Positions 14,850 through 23,334 of a stretch of DNA of 64,000 nucleotides are shown here, in pieces (the first letter of the stretch is position 1; every line of letters begins with the position of its first letter). Both the position numbers and the translations under genes were made by a program. The notes under the pieces were generated by a model. The model was not told the DNA's origin. It made no database searches and worked only from the letters and a program-made list of their open reading frames with translations. This stretch comes from Sphingomonas sp. LY29. GTDB lineage: Bacteria > Pseudomonadota > Alphaproteobacteria > Sphingomonadales > Sphingomonadaceae. Location: positions 2,230,001 through 2,294,000 of the forward strand of contig NZ_CP141587.1 in NCBI RefSeq assembly GCF_035593985.1. Reading direction: 5' to 3'.

Positions 14850-15713
14850 ATGGTTTGGAGGATCATCCCTCGGCCAGGTCGCACCATCCCCATCGGATCG
14901 GATGCGCCAGCTTATTACATTCCGGCAAGCAAGTTAGGCGCTCCGCAAGGCGTTGCGACGCTTGATGCCGACAAGAAGATTCCGCTCGACCAACTCCCCT
15001 CCGGCGTTGGCGGGCAAAGCGGTGAAGCGGGAACAGTCGGACCCAAGGGCGATACCGGCCCCGCAGGCCCACAAGGTCCGAAAGGGGACACTGGCTTACA
15101 AGGACCGAAAGGCGATGCAGGCCCCACGGGTCCACAAGGGCCTATCGGTGCATCTTCGACCGTTGCTGGCCCTCAAGGTCCGCAGGGTCCGATCGGTCCC
15201 ACTGGCGCAGCCTCTACGGTTGCTGGTCCGCAAGGGCCTAAAGGAGACACGGGCAATACTGGACCGCAAGGACCGGCAGGACCAACCGGACCCGCTTCGA
15301 CGGTCGCAGGACCGCAGGGCGTCAAGGGCGACACGGGACTGACGGGACCGCAAGGCCCCGCAGGAGCGCTTCGCAGCGCCTCGGCGGCTATCGGATACGA
15401 GACGGGCGCTGGTGGCTCTGTGACGCAGCCTACGAGCCGTGTGACGGGTGTTACGGTCAACAAGGCGTCTGGCGCGATCACGCTGTTCAACAAGACGACG
15501 ACGGCCAACCTGATCGAGAGCTTCACCGTCACCAATTCGCTGGTCGAGATCGGGGACACGATCAATCTCTCGGTGCGGGCGACGGCCAACTTCTTCGCGT
15601 TCGTCACCAACGTGACGGCGGGTTCTTTCAGGGTTTCGATCTTCACGCCGGTTGCGACGACCATCCAGGCGCCAATCCTGAACTTCACGATTATCAAGGG
15701 AGTTTCCGCATGA
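14850..15713 (+). CDS. collagen-like tail protein
   Basis: The 287-residue protein has an N-terminal anchor-like segment ([18 protein letters not shown]), then about 115 residues of Gly-X-Y collagen repeat (residues 58-173, for example [19 protein letters not shown]). The repeat is broken three times by an (A/S)STVAG spacer. A C-terminal beta-rich domain ([20 protein letters not shown] ... [13 protein letters not shown]) would seed trimerisation. Phage collagen-like proteins form trimeric rods in fibres. The Shine-Dalgarno AGGAGG lies in a hairpin, so expression may be controlled at translation. Confidence 0.85.
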   Translation: MVWRIIPRPGRTIPIGSDAPAYYIPASKLGAPQGVATLDADKKIPLDQLPSGVGGQSGEAGTVGPKGDTGPAGPQGPKGDTGLQGPKGDAGPTGPQGPIGASSTVAGPQGPQGPIGPTGAASTVAGPQGPKGDTGNTGPQGPAGPTGPASTVAGPQGVKGDTGLTGPQGPAGALRSASAAIGYETGAGGSVTQPTSRVTGVTVNKASGAITLFNKTTTANLIESFTVTNSLVEIGDTINLSVRATANFFAFVTNVTAGSFRVSIFTPVATTIQAPILNFTIIKGVSA

Positions 15714-16054
15714 TCCGAAAGATCGGACAGCATTGGGAAGGCGACGTTCGCGTCACCTGGTATGGCGATGACGTTACCAAGGAAGTGACTGTCGAGCGCT
15801 GGCAGGACCCGCAGCGGGCCGTTGATATGGTCGCCGCGGTCAATGCCGAGGGCGGTGGCAAGACCATCGACGGGCTTGGCAAGCCGGTGGTCGAGGTCCC
15901 GATTGTCGCTGCCATGGACTTTGCGGCTCGTCGCGGCATCCCGTGGGAGAAGCTGCTTTACTCGAACGACTATGACGAAGAGTTCAAGCGCTTCGCCGCC
16001 GAGCATTCCAAGCTGACCTATCAGAACGCCAAGAGCGTTCACACCGTCCAATGA
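15710..16054 (+). CDS. small virion-region protein of unknown function
   Basis: This 114-residue acidic protein ([20 protein letters not shown]) overlaps both neighbours by 4 bases, between the collagen-like protein and the adaptor. It has an alpha/beta look with no recognisable motif. The overlap with a fibre-like gene suggests a chaperone or small virion component, but that is inference from position. Confidence 0.6.
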   Translation: MIRKIGQHWEGDVRVTWYGDDVTKEVTVERWQDPQRAVDMVAAVNAEGGGKTIDGLGKPVVEVPIVAAMDFAARRGIPWEKLLYSNDYDEEFKRFAAEHSKLTYQNAKSVHTVQ

Positions 16055-16644
16055 TTACGACCTACGACGAACTCGTGTCGGCGGTCGGCGATTGGCTCGA
16101 CCGTGACGACCTCGCGACCCGCGCATCGACCTTCGTGCAGTTTGCCGAGGCTCGTATGAACCGGCTGCTCGAAGATCCAGAGATGGAGGTCGTCTCGACG
16201 GTCATTGCGGACGGCGATTACACCGCGCTCCCGGCAGACTTCGGCTCGATGGTCAGCATTTCGACGGGCGACGGGCCTTTGTCGGCGGTTGGTGCGGTCG
16301 AATATGCGGGCCTTAACGAGATCAGCGGCGTTCCGCGGCACTACGTCATCGTTGATGGCTCGATCGGCTTTGCGCCTCGCAATGGGACCGCGACCATTCG
16401 CATGGTCTATCGCCGCCGCATCCCGGCGCTGTCGGACAGCAATCAGACCAACTGGCTGCTGAGCCTTGCGCCAGACGCCTACCTCTACGGCGCGCTGGTG
16501 CAGGCTGAGGGCTTCCTGTCTGAGGATGACCGCATTTCGGGCTGGAAGGACATGTTCGACGAGGCTCTGTCTGAGCTTCGCGTCGATGCCAACAAGCGCA
16601 AGTGGGGTTCCGGCCCGATTGCACCGCGGATCAAGCGTCAATGA
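16051..16644 (+). CDS. head-tail adaptor protein
   Basis: The 197-residue protein opens [20 protein letters not shown], followed by FVQFAEARMNRLLEDPEME, a helical signature common to adaptor proteins (gp6-like/SU10 adaptor family) encoded after the capsid. A central beta region (YTALPADFGSMVSIS ... IRMVYRRRIPAL) and a C-terminal helical region (LLSLAPDAYLYGALVQAEGF) complete the usual layout. It would form a ring below the portal. It overlaps neighbours by 4 bases on both sides. Confidence 0.82.
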   Translation: MITTYDELVSAVGDWLDRDDLATRASTFVQFAEARMNRLLEDPEMEVVSTVIADGDYTALPADFGSMVSISTGDGPLSAVGAVEYAGLNEISGVPRHYVIVDGSIGFAPRNGTATIRMVYRRRIPALSDSNQTNWLLSLAPDAYLYGALVQAEGFLSEDDRISGWKDMFDEALSELRVDANKRKWGSGPIAPRIKRQ

Positions 16645-18065
16645 AGCTGGCTTGGGGCGACTTCCTTCCCGATCTGCCTAATCACGGCACACCGGGCGTG
16701 GCGGAAGCCGTCAACCTGTACCCTTCGTCGGGGGGCTATCGCCCCGTCGGGCAGTGGGTTGCCCACACCGAGGCGCTTCCGAGCTTGTGCAAGGGCTCAG
16801 CGGCCTTCGTGGCGCCTTCAGGCCGTGTGTCGATCATCGCAGGGACCGCGACCAACATCTACCGTCAGAACGGCCTAGCGTGGGACGACATCGGCGGCGG
16901 GTTTAGCCTAGCCGAGGAAGATCGGTGGCGGTTCGTGCAGTTCGGCAAGTACGCCCTCGCAACCAACTCGGTCGATGCCATCTACAAGGTCGATCTCGAA
17001 TTGGACGAGGTCACGCTGTTGTCGCTGACCGCGCCGATCTTCGAAGCCTTGGCGGTGGTGAATAATTTTGTCGTCGGGACCAAGATGGACGGCGTGGTCA
17101 ACCAGCTTGCCTGGTCGGGTGAGAACAACGCCGAATGGTGGACCTTCGCTCAACGCAAGTCGGACTTTCAGGAGTTCGCGGACGGCGGCGAGATCACCGG
17201 GATCATCGGCGGCGAGATCGGGCTTATCCTGCAGCGCAGCGCGGTTCGCCGCATGGCCTATGTCGGGGGCAACGTCCTGTTCCGCTTCGACAAGATCAGT
17301 GCGAACGTCGGCTGCGCCTCGATCCACTCGGTCGCTCAGCACGGCGATCTGGCGTTCTGGCACTCGGATAGCGGGTTCCAAATGTGGGACGGCGCTCAGA
17401 TCCGCCCGATTGGCTTCGAGAAGGTCGATAGCGCGTTCGCCAGCCTCTATGGTCAGATCAACTATGCCGAGATGTCCACGGCGACCGACGGCCAGCGCAA
17501 CACGGTCTGTTGGTCCACCGGGAACAAGATGTGGATCTATAACTGGGTCCTCGACAAGTGGAGCATCATCGACTTCCCGGCTTCGATCGTCACCTCGCGC
17601 ATCACCCGCGCGCCGGGACTGGAAGAGCAAGACCCCGCAATCGGTGTAGAAGACGACAACGTGGACGCGCCTGACCTCGACAGCTTCGATAGCGGGCGGT
17701 TCGTAGGCGGCGATCCGCTGTTCTACGTTTTCCAAGAGGGAACGATCGGCACTTTCAGCGGCGACAACATGGCGGCAAAGATCGTCGGTCGGTCAGTTGA
17801 GATGATCGAAGGCCGCGACGCAAGGATTCGCAGGGTTCGCCCGATGACCGACGCAACGGACGGGATCACGGTTCGCCTTGATACTCGCCAGCGTCTTGGC
17901 GACATGGGAACGCGCCGCGACTTCACGACGCTACAGGCGAGCGGAGAGATGCCAGTTCGGGCTCGTGGGCGATTTGTTGAGCCGCGGCTGATGATCGCTG
18001 CCGGCGAGCCATGGACTTACTTGCAGGGCATTGATGCAACGCTGGCGGTCGGTGGTCGCCGATGA
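16641..18065 (+). CDS. tail/stabilisation structural protein
   Basis: The 474-residue protein begins at ATG 16641 (MKLAWGDFLPDLPNHGTPGV), overlapping the adaptor stop; a start at 16602 would read through adaptor sequence. It is beta-rich with recurring Trp and Gly motifs (AWSGENNAEWWTFAQ, LAFWHSDSGFQMWDG, NKMWIYNWVLDKW), as in propeller-like tail proteins of podoviruses, and its place after the adaptor matches P22 gp10-like packaged-DNA stabilisation proteins. It probably forms part of the tail hub. The family is not certain. Confidence 0.7.
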   Translation: MKLAWGDFLPDLPNHGTPGVAEAVNLYPSSGGYRPVGQWVAHTEALPSLCKGSAAFVAPSGRVSIIAGTATNIYRQNGLAWDDIGGGFSLAEEDRWRFVQFGKYALATNSVDAIYKVDLELDEVTLLSLTAPIFEALAVVNNFVVGTKMDGVVNQLAWSGENNAEWWTFAQRKSDFQEFADGGEITGIIGGEIGLILQRSAVRRMAYVGGNVLFRFDKISANVGCASIHSVAQHGDLAFWHSDSGFQMWDGAQIRPIGFEKVDSAFASLYGQINYAEMSTATDGQRNTVCWSTGNKMWIYNWVLDKWSIIDFPASIVTSRITRAPGLEEQDPAIGVEDDNVDAPDLDSFDSGRFVGGDPLFYVFQEGTIGTFSGDNMAAKIVGRSVEMIEGRDARIRRVRPMTDATDGITVRLDTRQRLGDMGTRRDFTTLQASGEMPVRARGRFVEPRLMIAAGEPWTYLQGIDATLAVGGRR

Positions 18066-18535
18066 GCGAAGTTTTCACGTATATCTGTACCAAGAGCACG
18101 GTCGATCCGTTCCTCCCGCCGCGGACGGCAAGTGTTGAATCCTTGTCGCGCGACGTGTCGGATGCCTTCTTCGCCTTGCAGGGTGGGCGCTTTGAAGTCG
18201 GCAAACTGGCTCAGTTTCCGCTTCAGCGTTCGGTTGCCAATCACCTGCTCTGCGATGGGCGGGAAGTCTCGAAGGTCTCGTTTCCTGAGTTGTACGACTA
18301 CCTGTCCGACAGCCAGGGTGCCGCGACCGACCCAGACTATTTCGTTCTGCCGAACTACCTCGGCACAATCACCCCGGCTGCTACGGCTGAGACTGAAACC
18401 GTGGTGGAAGGCACCGTCACAAGCCCGCCGCCCGTCCCGCCTGTTCCCGGCGATCCAACTCCGGTTGCGCCGCTCTATGGCGACGTGGACAGCGGTGGCC
18501 GGTTCCGCCGCCAAGTCGATACGGTCATCCCGTGA
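18062..18535 (+). CDS. phage tail collar-domain protein
   Basis: The 157-residue protein carries a recognisable collar domain at about residues 60-100: NHLLCDGREVSKVSFPELYD, then DYFVLPNYLG, the pattern G-x-LLCDG...LY.YL...F.LPN. These domains lie in short tail fibres and often link a fibre to the tail. The C-terminal third is Pro/Thr-rich and probably flexible. It overlaps the genes on both sides by 4 bases. Confidence 0.78.
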   Translation: MSEVFTYICTKSTVDPFLPPRTASVESLSRDVSDAFFALQGGRFEVGKLAQFPLQRSVANHLLCDGREVSKVSFPELYDYLSDSQGAATDPDYFVLPNYLGTITPAATAETETVVEGTVTSPPPVPPVPGDPTPVAPLYGDVDSGGRFRRQVDTVIP

Positions 18536-18906
18536 GAATTTTGCCGGACTGGGCTGGCTACTGCCAGTTCCGCAGCGCCTTCGCCGACGTGATGGACGAG
18601 CGCTACCACAGCCTCGATTGGCTCGATCAGCAGGTTCTCTCCGGCGAATTTAAATTCTTCAGGACCGAAGATGCGGCAATCGTGGTCGAGCTTCGCGATT
18701 ATCCGACCGGGGCGCGCGACGTGCATGGCCTCATCGCAGCCGGAAACCTTGCCGATATTGTCGAGCGATTGATCCCCGCCGCCGAGGCGTGGGGCAAGGA
18801 ACAAGGCTGCATCGGCGCCATCATCGAGTCTAGGCCGGGGTGGGCCAAGGCACTCTCACAATACGGCTACGAGCCGCATCAACTAGCCGTGCGAAAGGAA
18901 CTCTGA
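18532..18906 (+). CDS. GNAT-like phage protein
   Basis: This 124-residue protein starts at GTG 18532, overlapping the collar-gene stop. The pattern resembles an acetyltransferase fold: beta strands (DAAIVVELRDYP), a helix (LADIVERLIPAAEAWGKEQG), then GCIGAIIESRPGWAKAL and a terminal YGYEPHQLAVRKEL, which is typical of the end of GNAT domains. The acetyl-CoA loop (Q/RxxGxG/A) is not evident, so it may be a catalytically inactive virion protein. Similar small GNAT-like genes occur in podovirus structural modules. Confidence 0.6.
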   Translation: MRILPDWAGYCQFRSAFADVMDERYHSLDWLDQQVLSGEFKFFRTEDAAIVVELRDYPTGARDVHGLIAAGNLADIVERLIPAAEAWGKEQGCIGAIIESRPGWAKALSQYGYEPHQLAVRKEL

Positions 18907-19736
18907 TGGGTCTCTCAAAGTCGAAGAGCAAAACCACCAACGACCCGTGGAAGCCAGCTCAGCCGTTCATAATCAAGAACCTGCAGGACCAGAGCGCCGT
19001 CTTCAATTCTACGCAACCGCAGCTTGAAGGCTTTGCCGCTCAGCAGCGCGACACTTACGGGCGCATCGCTCCCGGTGCCGAGCAGGGCATCATGGGCGCT
19101 CAGAGCCTCGTCAATCGCAACCTGTCGGGCGCGAACCTGCAGGGCAATCCGTATCTCGACGCCATTCTCGGCCAGACCCGCGATAATGTCATGGCGCGCG
19201 TGGGTGACGAGTTCGGAAGCGCCGGACGGTTCGGTGGGGGAATGCACCAGGCGATCGCCGCTCGTGAAGCGCTGAACGCCGAAAACGCCATGCGCTATCA
19301 GGACTATGGGCAGGAGCGCGCCTATCAGCAGGACGCGATCGGACAGGCCGGCCAGATGATGCAGGGCTCGCAGTCGATCCTCAACAATGCAGCGGAGCTT
19401 CCGTGGCTGGGTATCCAGGCTTCGAACGGCGCGGTTCGGCAGGCCTCGAACGGCTACGGCACCAGCTCGACGACCTCAAAGCAGGCGCTTGGCCCAATGC
19501 TGCTCAATGCGGCGGCTAGTGCGGCCCAGTCGGCGGCAATGGCGTCGGATCGTCGCCTCAAGCGCAAGATCAAGCTGCTCAGCCGCGCCAAGGATGGTCT
19601 CGGCTTCTACTCGTGGACCTACCTCAACGGGAAGAAGGCGGTCGGCGTCATGGCCGATGAAGTCGCCAAGCTTCGCCCGTGGGCGCTTGGTCCGAAGATC
19701 GAAGGCTTCGCAACCGTCAACATGGGAGCGCTCTAA
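18906..19736 (+). CDS. virion protein with S74-like C-terminal domain
   Basis: The 276-residue protein starts at ATG 18906 (TGATG overlap). Residues 20-200 are Gln/Ala/Gly-rich and helical, as in internal virion or tail-tip proteins. The last 65 residues match the peptidase S74 (intramolecular chaperone) pattern: SDRRLK with the Ser214-Asp215 dyad, then GLGFYSWTYL and GVMADEVAKLRPWAL. S74 domains trimerise fibre proteins and cut themselves off at the Ser. Here the domain is shorter than the usual 100-150 residues, so self-cleavage is not certain. Confidence 0.75.
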   Translation: MGLSKSKSKTTNDPWKPAQPFIIKNLQDQSAVFNSTQPQLEGFAAQQRDTYGRIAPGAEQGIMGAQSLVNRNLSGANLQGNPYLDAILGQTRDNVMARVGDEFGSAGRFGGGMHQAIAAREALNAENAMRYQDYGQERAYQQDAIGQAGQMMQGSQSILNNAAELPWLGIQASNGAVRQASNGYGTSSTTSKQALGPMLLNAAASAAQSAAMASDRRLKRKIKLLSRAKDGLGFYSWTYLNGKKAVGVMADEVAKLRPWALGPKIEGFATVNMGAL

Positions 19737-20290
19737 TGCGTGAACTCGGCATGGCCCTAGCGCAGATGCTCGGTCAGACCGGGCAAGCCGCGCCGCAAGC
19801 ACCCGCGCCGGGTCCGAAAGGGCCTAGCAAAGGCGCGATGATCCTCGGCATCCTCGGTGACGCTCTGGCCGGCGCTGCGGGTCGCGGACCTACGTTTGGC
19901 CCGATGATCGCCAGGCAGCGTCAGGAAGAGCAGGACGCGATGAAGGCGGAAGCCAACTGGGGCCGTCGCCTCACTCAGTACGAGCAGCAGAAACAGATCG
20001 ACCAGCGGTATTCCATGCCAGACGTGTCGCCGATTGAGCGCGACCTTGCGGTATGGGAACGCCTCTCGCCTGAGCAACGCACTGCCTATCAGTCGATGAA
20101 AGCAATGGGCGCCCCCGATCCCGATGTTGCTGTGACGCTTCCTGATGGCCGCTTCTACGCTGGGCCGCGTTCCGGTCTTGCTGCAGCCCTTCAAGGTGGC
20201 GGCGCGGCTCCTGCACCTCAAGCGCCGGTCGGCAAGCTTCGCCCGATGAACGGAGGTCCGGCGTCGCAAGCGCCGGGCGGCTTTCGCTAG
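19736..20290 (+). CDS. virion-region protein, probable first part of an M15 peptidase gene
   Basis: The 184-residue frame starts at ATG 19736 (TAATG overlap) and ends at TAG 20288-20290. It has a Pro/Ala/Gly-rich start, a possible hydrophobic segment ([17 protein letters not shown]), a helical middle ([20 protein letters not shown]) and a Pro/Ala-rich tail. Directly after the stop, the +1 frame encodes a clear M15 peptidase domain with no start codon of its own. The most likely original protein is 270 residues with the peptidase at its C-terminus. Whether the break is real, programmed or an error is open. Confidence 0.7.
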   Translation: MRELGMALAQMLGQTGQAAPQAPAPGPKGPSKGAMILGILGDALAGAAGRGPTFGPMIARQRQEEQDAMKAEANWGRRLTQYEQQKQIDQRYSMPDVSPIERDLAVWERLSPEQRTAYQSMKAMGAPDPDVAVTLPDGRFYAGPRSGLAAALQGGGAAPAPQAPVGKLRPMNGGPASQAPGGFR

Positions 20291-20552
20291 TTTCCCAGAC
20301 CCGTTCAAGGCTCCTGGTAAAGTTACCAGCGGTCGTCGGACGGTCGAAGGCAATCGGCTCGTCGGTGGCAAGCCAAACAGCCACCACTTGACCGGCGATG
20401 CAGTCGATTATGTCGGCACGAACGTCGATCAGCTTCGCAAGTATTTCGGGCCGACGGCGCGCTTCCTCGACGAAGGCGACCACATTCACACGACCCTGCC
20501 CGGATACGGCAAGGTCCCTTATTTCGGCCGTCGCGGCACGAAAGGACGATAG
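20250..20552 (+). CDS. M15-family peptidase domain in +1 frame, no start codon
   Basis: This frame is open from 20250 to TAG 20550-20552. From about 20292 it reads [17 protein letters not shown], then [10 protein letters not shown] (fits SxHxxGxAxD) and [11 protein letters not shown] (HxH), the metal-binding and catalytic set of M15 D-Ala-D-Ala/L,D-carboxypeptidase-type enzymes that cut peptidoglycan cross-bridges. It has no ATG, GTG or TTG ahead of the domain after the stop at 20247-20249, so it must be reached from the gene before it. Joining at UUU (20282-20284) gives [10 protein letters not shown] without a gap. As a virion lysin it would open the cell wall during DNA entry. Confidence 0.65.
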   Translation, partial: TEVRRRKRRAAFASFPDPFKAPGKVTSGRRTVEGNRLVGGKPNSHHLTGDAVDYVGTNVDQLRKYFGPTARFLDEGDHIHTTLPGYGKVPYFGRRGTKGR

Positions 20553-23078
20553 ATGCAGCAGCAGATGGTCGATGAAGCGGGCAACATTTGGGAAGTCGAT
20601 GCCGCTGGCAATCCGATCCGCATGGTTCAAGGCGCGCAGGCTCCGGCTGCCGGTCGCGTGTTCAACCTCGGCATGTCGCCGAAAGAGGCGCGCCAAGAAG
20701 CTCGTCTCGAGGAAACCGACGCTCGCGCCGATCGCCGCGAAAGCCGCGCAATCAGCACTGAGGAACGAAAGGCCGATAACGACGCGCTTTCGAACGAGTT
20801 GAAGCGTCTTGAGCTTCGCTTGAAAGAGCAGGAGCTGAGTAAAGGCGAAAGCGGAGGCCGCACGACTGCCCTTAAGTCGCTCGTCAATCAGATCAACCGC
20901 GTCCAGACGCTCTTCAACACTGGTCCCGGCACGACCAGCGGCCTCGGCGCGGTGCAGGACTATCTGCCGACCGGCCCGAACAAGGCGTTTGACGCTGCGG
21001 GTGCGAGCTTGTCGGCTCAGGGGCTCGCGGCATTCCGCGTTCCCGGCACCGGCACCGTTTCCGATCGCGATGCGATCATGTTCGACCGCGCCAATCTCCC
21101 GCAGGCGTCCAACTTCGACGATGCCACGCTAGAGCAGCTTCGTGGCCTCCGCACTCGCGTCGAAGGCGAGTATGAGGCGATGGGCCTCGGCAAGCCCGCT
21201 TGGGACGGCATCGGACAGAAGGCCGACAACGAGGTCCCCGATCCTTCGACGGGCGCTGACCTCAAGCCGCCCGCAGACATGCGCGACCCCGCCAACTATC
21301 AAGCGCGGACCTCGGCAGCGTCGGGCGACCGCCGCGTCACCTATGATGCGCGCATGTCGTCGCAGATCGACAGCCTCATCAACGCGGGCGCCAGCAAAGC
21401 TACGATCGACGCTATCCTGAAGCGCCAGAACTTCCCGGTTGTGTCGCCGCAGGAGTGGACCGCCATTCAGGGCTGGAAGTCGAAGAACCCCGGCAAGAAG
21501 TATTTCGGCGCCAACATCAGCCGCACCGACGACCTCTCCATCGGTCAGCAGATCGCAGGCTCGGCTCCGGGGGCATTCCTCGCCCAGATGGCGAACAGCG
21601 CCACGGCGGGCATCCCTGCGGCTCTCGCTGGCGATCAGGGCAAGGGTGCGCTCGATGCGATGGCAGCAGCCAATCCCAACGCCTCGATGGCAGGTCAGCT
21701 AACGGGCGCGGTGACGGGTGCCATGGGCGCTGAAGCTGCGATTGCGGCCCGCGCTCCAGCAGCGATTGCCGCTTATGCCCCGCGCATCGCTGACGGCCTG
21801 TTCGGTGCCGCTACGGGCTTCAACCAAGCGCAAGAGGGCGAAGGTCTAGCGGATGCGGGCAAGGGTGCCGTCGCTGGCGTTCTAGGCGGCTTCGTCGGCG
21901 AGCGGGTCTTGCGCGGCATCGGTGCCGCTACGCGCGGAGTCCAGAATCCTTACGTTCGCACCCTTCGCGATCAGGGCGTCCCGCTTACCGTGGGACAAAC
22001 TGTTGGCGATAGTGGCAACATCGGCTCAACGATCAAGAACATCGAGGATGCGCTGACCAGCATTCCCGGCGTTTCGAGCGTCATCAATGCTCGTCGCACG
22101 GAAGGGCTAGAAGGCTTTGACCGTGCCGCATTCCAAGCAGCCGGCGCTCCCGCTGGCATCAACGTCGATGCTATTGGTGCACAAGGAATGGAGCAGCTCC
22201 GTAACGGGATCGGTCCAGCCTACGATAATGCTCTGGGTGGCGCGCAAATCAACGCCAATGACCCTGGCTTTCTGCAGGCTGTAGAGGAGTTAGTGCAGGC
22301 GTCTAACCGCATCCCTCCTGTCGGCGGTGCTCGTGAAGCAGCAGCAGCGGCCATCGAGAATCGCATAGGTGGTGCTGTCGATCCCACGACCGGCGCGATG
22401 ACCGGACGCGGCTTCCAAGAGGCTTATCGCGGCTTGGGCCGAACCGCTCGTGAGCGAGCCAATGGCGACTACGGGCATGAGGTCGGGCAAGTCATGCGCC
22501 AAGGCCAGAACGTCCTTGCGGATGCGCTTGATGAGCAGAACCCCGGCGCACTTGAGGCATTCCGCAATGCGAACGCGGTCAATCGCAACGCCAACGTCCT
22601 TGCTCAAGCACTGAACAGCGCCAAGAATCAGGGCGACGAGGTATTCACTCCCGCTCAACTGAACACCGCCGATGCAAGCTCGGCTCGGCGTTTGGAAGGC
22701 CCGATGGCGAGTGCTGCGGGCGACCGTCCGTTCTTCGATCTTGCGCGAGCCGGCCAGCAAATTCTGCCCTCGAAGCTACCGGACAGCGGCACGGCCACGC
22801 GCGGGATTGTCGGCGCCACGCTAGTCGGCGGACTGGGCGGGGCTGGCGTCGGCTCCGCATTCGGTGACCCCGGCAGCGGCGCTCAACTGGGCCTAGGCGC
22901 CACGCTCCTGCTCGCTGCTGGCGGGTCGCGTCCGGCTCAGCGGGCAATGGTCAATATCCTGGCAGAGCGTCCCGATGTCGCTCAGCAGTTAGGCCAGCGG
23001 ATCATGCAGGGTTCGCGCTTTGGCGGCGCGTTCGGCGCTGGCGCTGCTACGCCACTCGCTGTTGGCTACGGACAGTGA
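20553..23078 (+). CDS. large internal virion / DNA ejection protein candidate
   Basis: The 841-residue protein starts at ATG 20553, right after the M15 stop, with AAAGGACG just upstream. The N-terminal 130 residues are charged and helical (KEARQEARLEETDARADRRE). The middle (residues about 350-450) and the end (residues 730-840) are Ala/Gly-rich and hydrophobic with GxxxG-like spacing (VGATLVGGLGGAGVGSAFGD). Large proteins of this kind at the end of podovirus structural modules are ejected with the DNA and form a conduit across the envelope. The peptidase domain immediately upstream fits an injection complex. There is no single recognisable family. Confidence 0.72.
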   Translation: MQQQMVDEAGNIWEVDAAGNPIRMVQGAQAPAAGRVFNLGMSPKEARQEARLEETDARADRRESRAISTEERKADNDALSNELKRLELRLKEQELSKGESGGRTTALKSLVNQINRVQTLFNTGPGTTSGLGAVQDYLPTGPNKAFDAAGASLSAQGLAAFRVPGTGTVSDRDAIMFDRANLPQASNFDDATLEQLRGLRTRVEGEYEAMGLGKPAWDGIGQKADNEVPDPSTGADLKPPADMRDPANYQARTSAASGDRRVTYDARMSSQIDSLINAGASKATIDAILKRQNFPVVSPQEWTAIQGWKSKNPGKKYFGANISRTDDLSIGQQIAGSAPGAFLAQMANSATAGIPAALAGDQGKGALDAMAAANPNASMAGQLTGAVTGAMGAEAAIAARAPAAIAAYAPRIADGLFGAATGFNQAQEGEGLADAGKGAVAGVLGGFVGERVLRGIGAATRGVQNPYVRTLRDQGVPLTVGQTVGDSGNIGSTIKNIEDALTSIPGVSSVINARRTEGLEGFDRAAFQAAGAPAGINVDAIGAQGMEQLRNGIGPAYDNALGGAQINANDPGFLQAVEELVQASNRIPPVGGAREAAAAAIENRIGGAVDPTTGAMTGRGFQEAYRGLGRTARERANGDYGHEVGQVMRQGQNVLADALDEQNPGALEAFRNANAVNRNANVLAQALNSAKNQGDEVFTPAQLNTADASSARRLEGPMASAAGDRPFFDLARAGQQILPSKLPDSGTATRGIVGATLVGGLGGAGVGSAFGDPGSGAQLGLGATLLLAAGGSRPAQRAMVNILAERPDVAQQLGQRIMQGSRFGGAFGAGAATPLAVGYGQ

Positions 23079-23283
23079 ATTTGAGCCGTTCGGGAATCTT
23101 CGGATCTTCGAACGGCCGCTTACCGGTTTTCTCGCACCACTCTTCGTAGGCTTTGAAAACGCGCTGGGCTTCTTCCCGCTTGTAAGCGCGCTCTTCCCAG
23201 TCGGGCCACCAGCCCTTCTTCGCTAGAAACACGACAAGCGCGCCTTTGATGGCGACCGCTAGACCAATCTCAAGAGCTGTCAT
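23047..23283 (-). CDS. small membrane protein on the opposite strand
   Basis: A 78-residue frame reads leftwards from ATG 23283 and overlaps the last 32 bases of the ejection-protein gene. It has an N-terminal hydrophobic span (EIGLAVAIKGALVVFLA), then KKGWWPDWEERAYKREEAQR and FKAYEEWCEKTGKRPFEDP, a natural-looking charged domain. The surrounding 257-base gap on the plus strand has no other gene. Its orientation, against all neighbouring structural genes, suggests a separately expressed accessory (moron-like) gene. No family is recognised. Confidence 0.65.
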   Translation of the reverse strand: MTALEIGLAVAIKGALVVFLAKKGWWPDWEERAYKREEAQRVFKAYEEWCEKTGKRPFEDPKIPERLKFTVRSQQRVA

Positions 23284-23334
23284 CGGACGCCGACCATAGG
23301 CGAATCCGGCCCTATTCGCAACGGAGCATAATCA

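Noticed and set aside
14990..15370. Regularly repeated short DNA units, considered as a CRISPR or tandem repeat locus
   Set aside because: They are codon-level repeats of Gly-X-Y in the collagen-like protein; there are no spacers of constant length and no cas genes.
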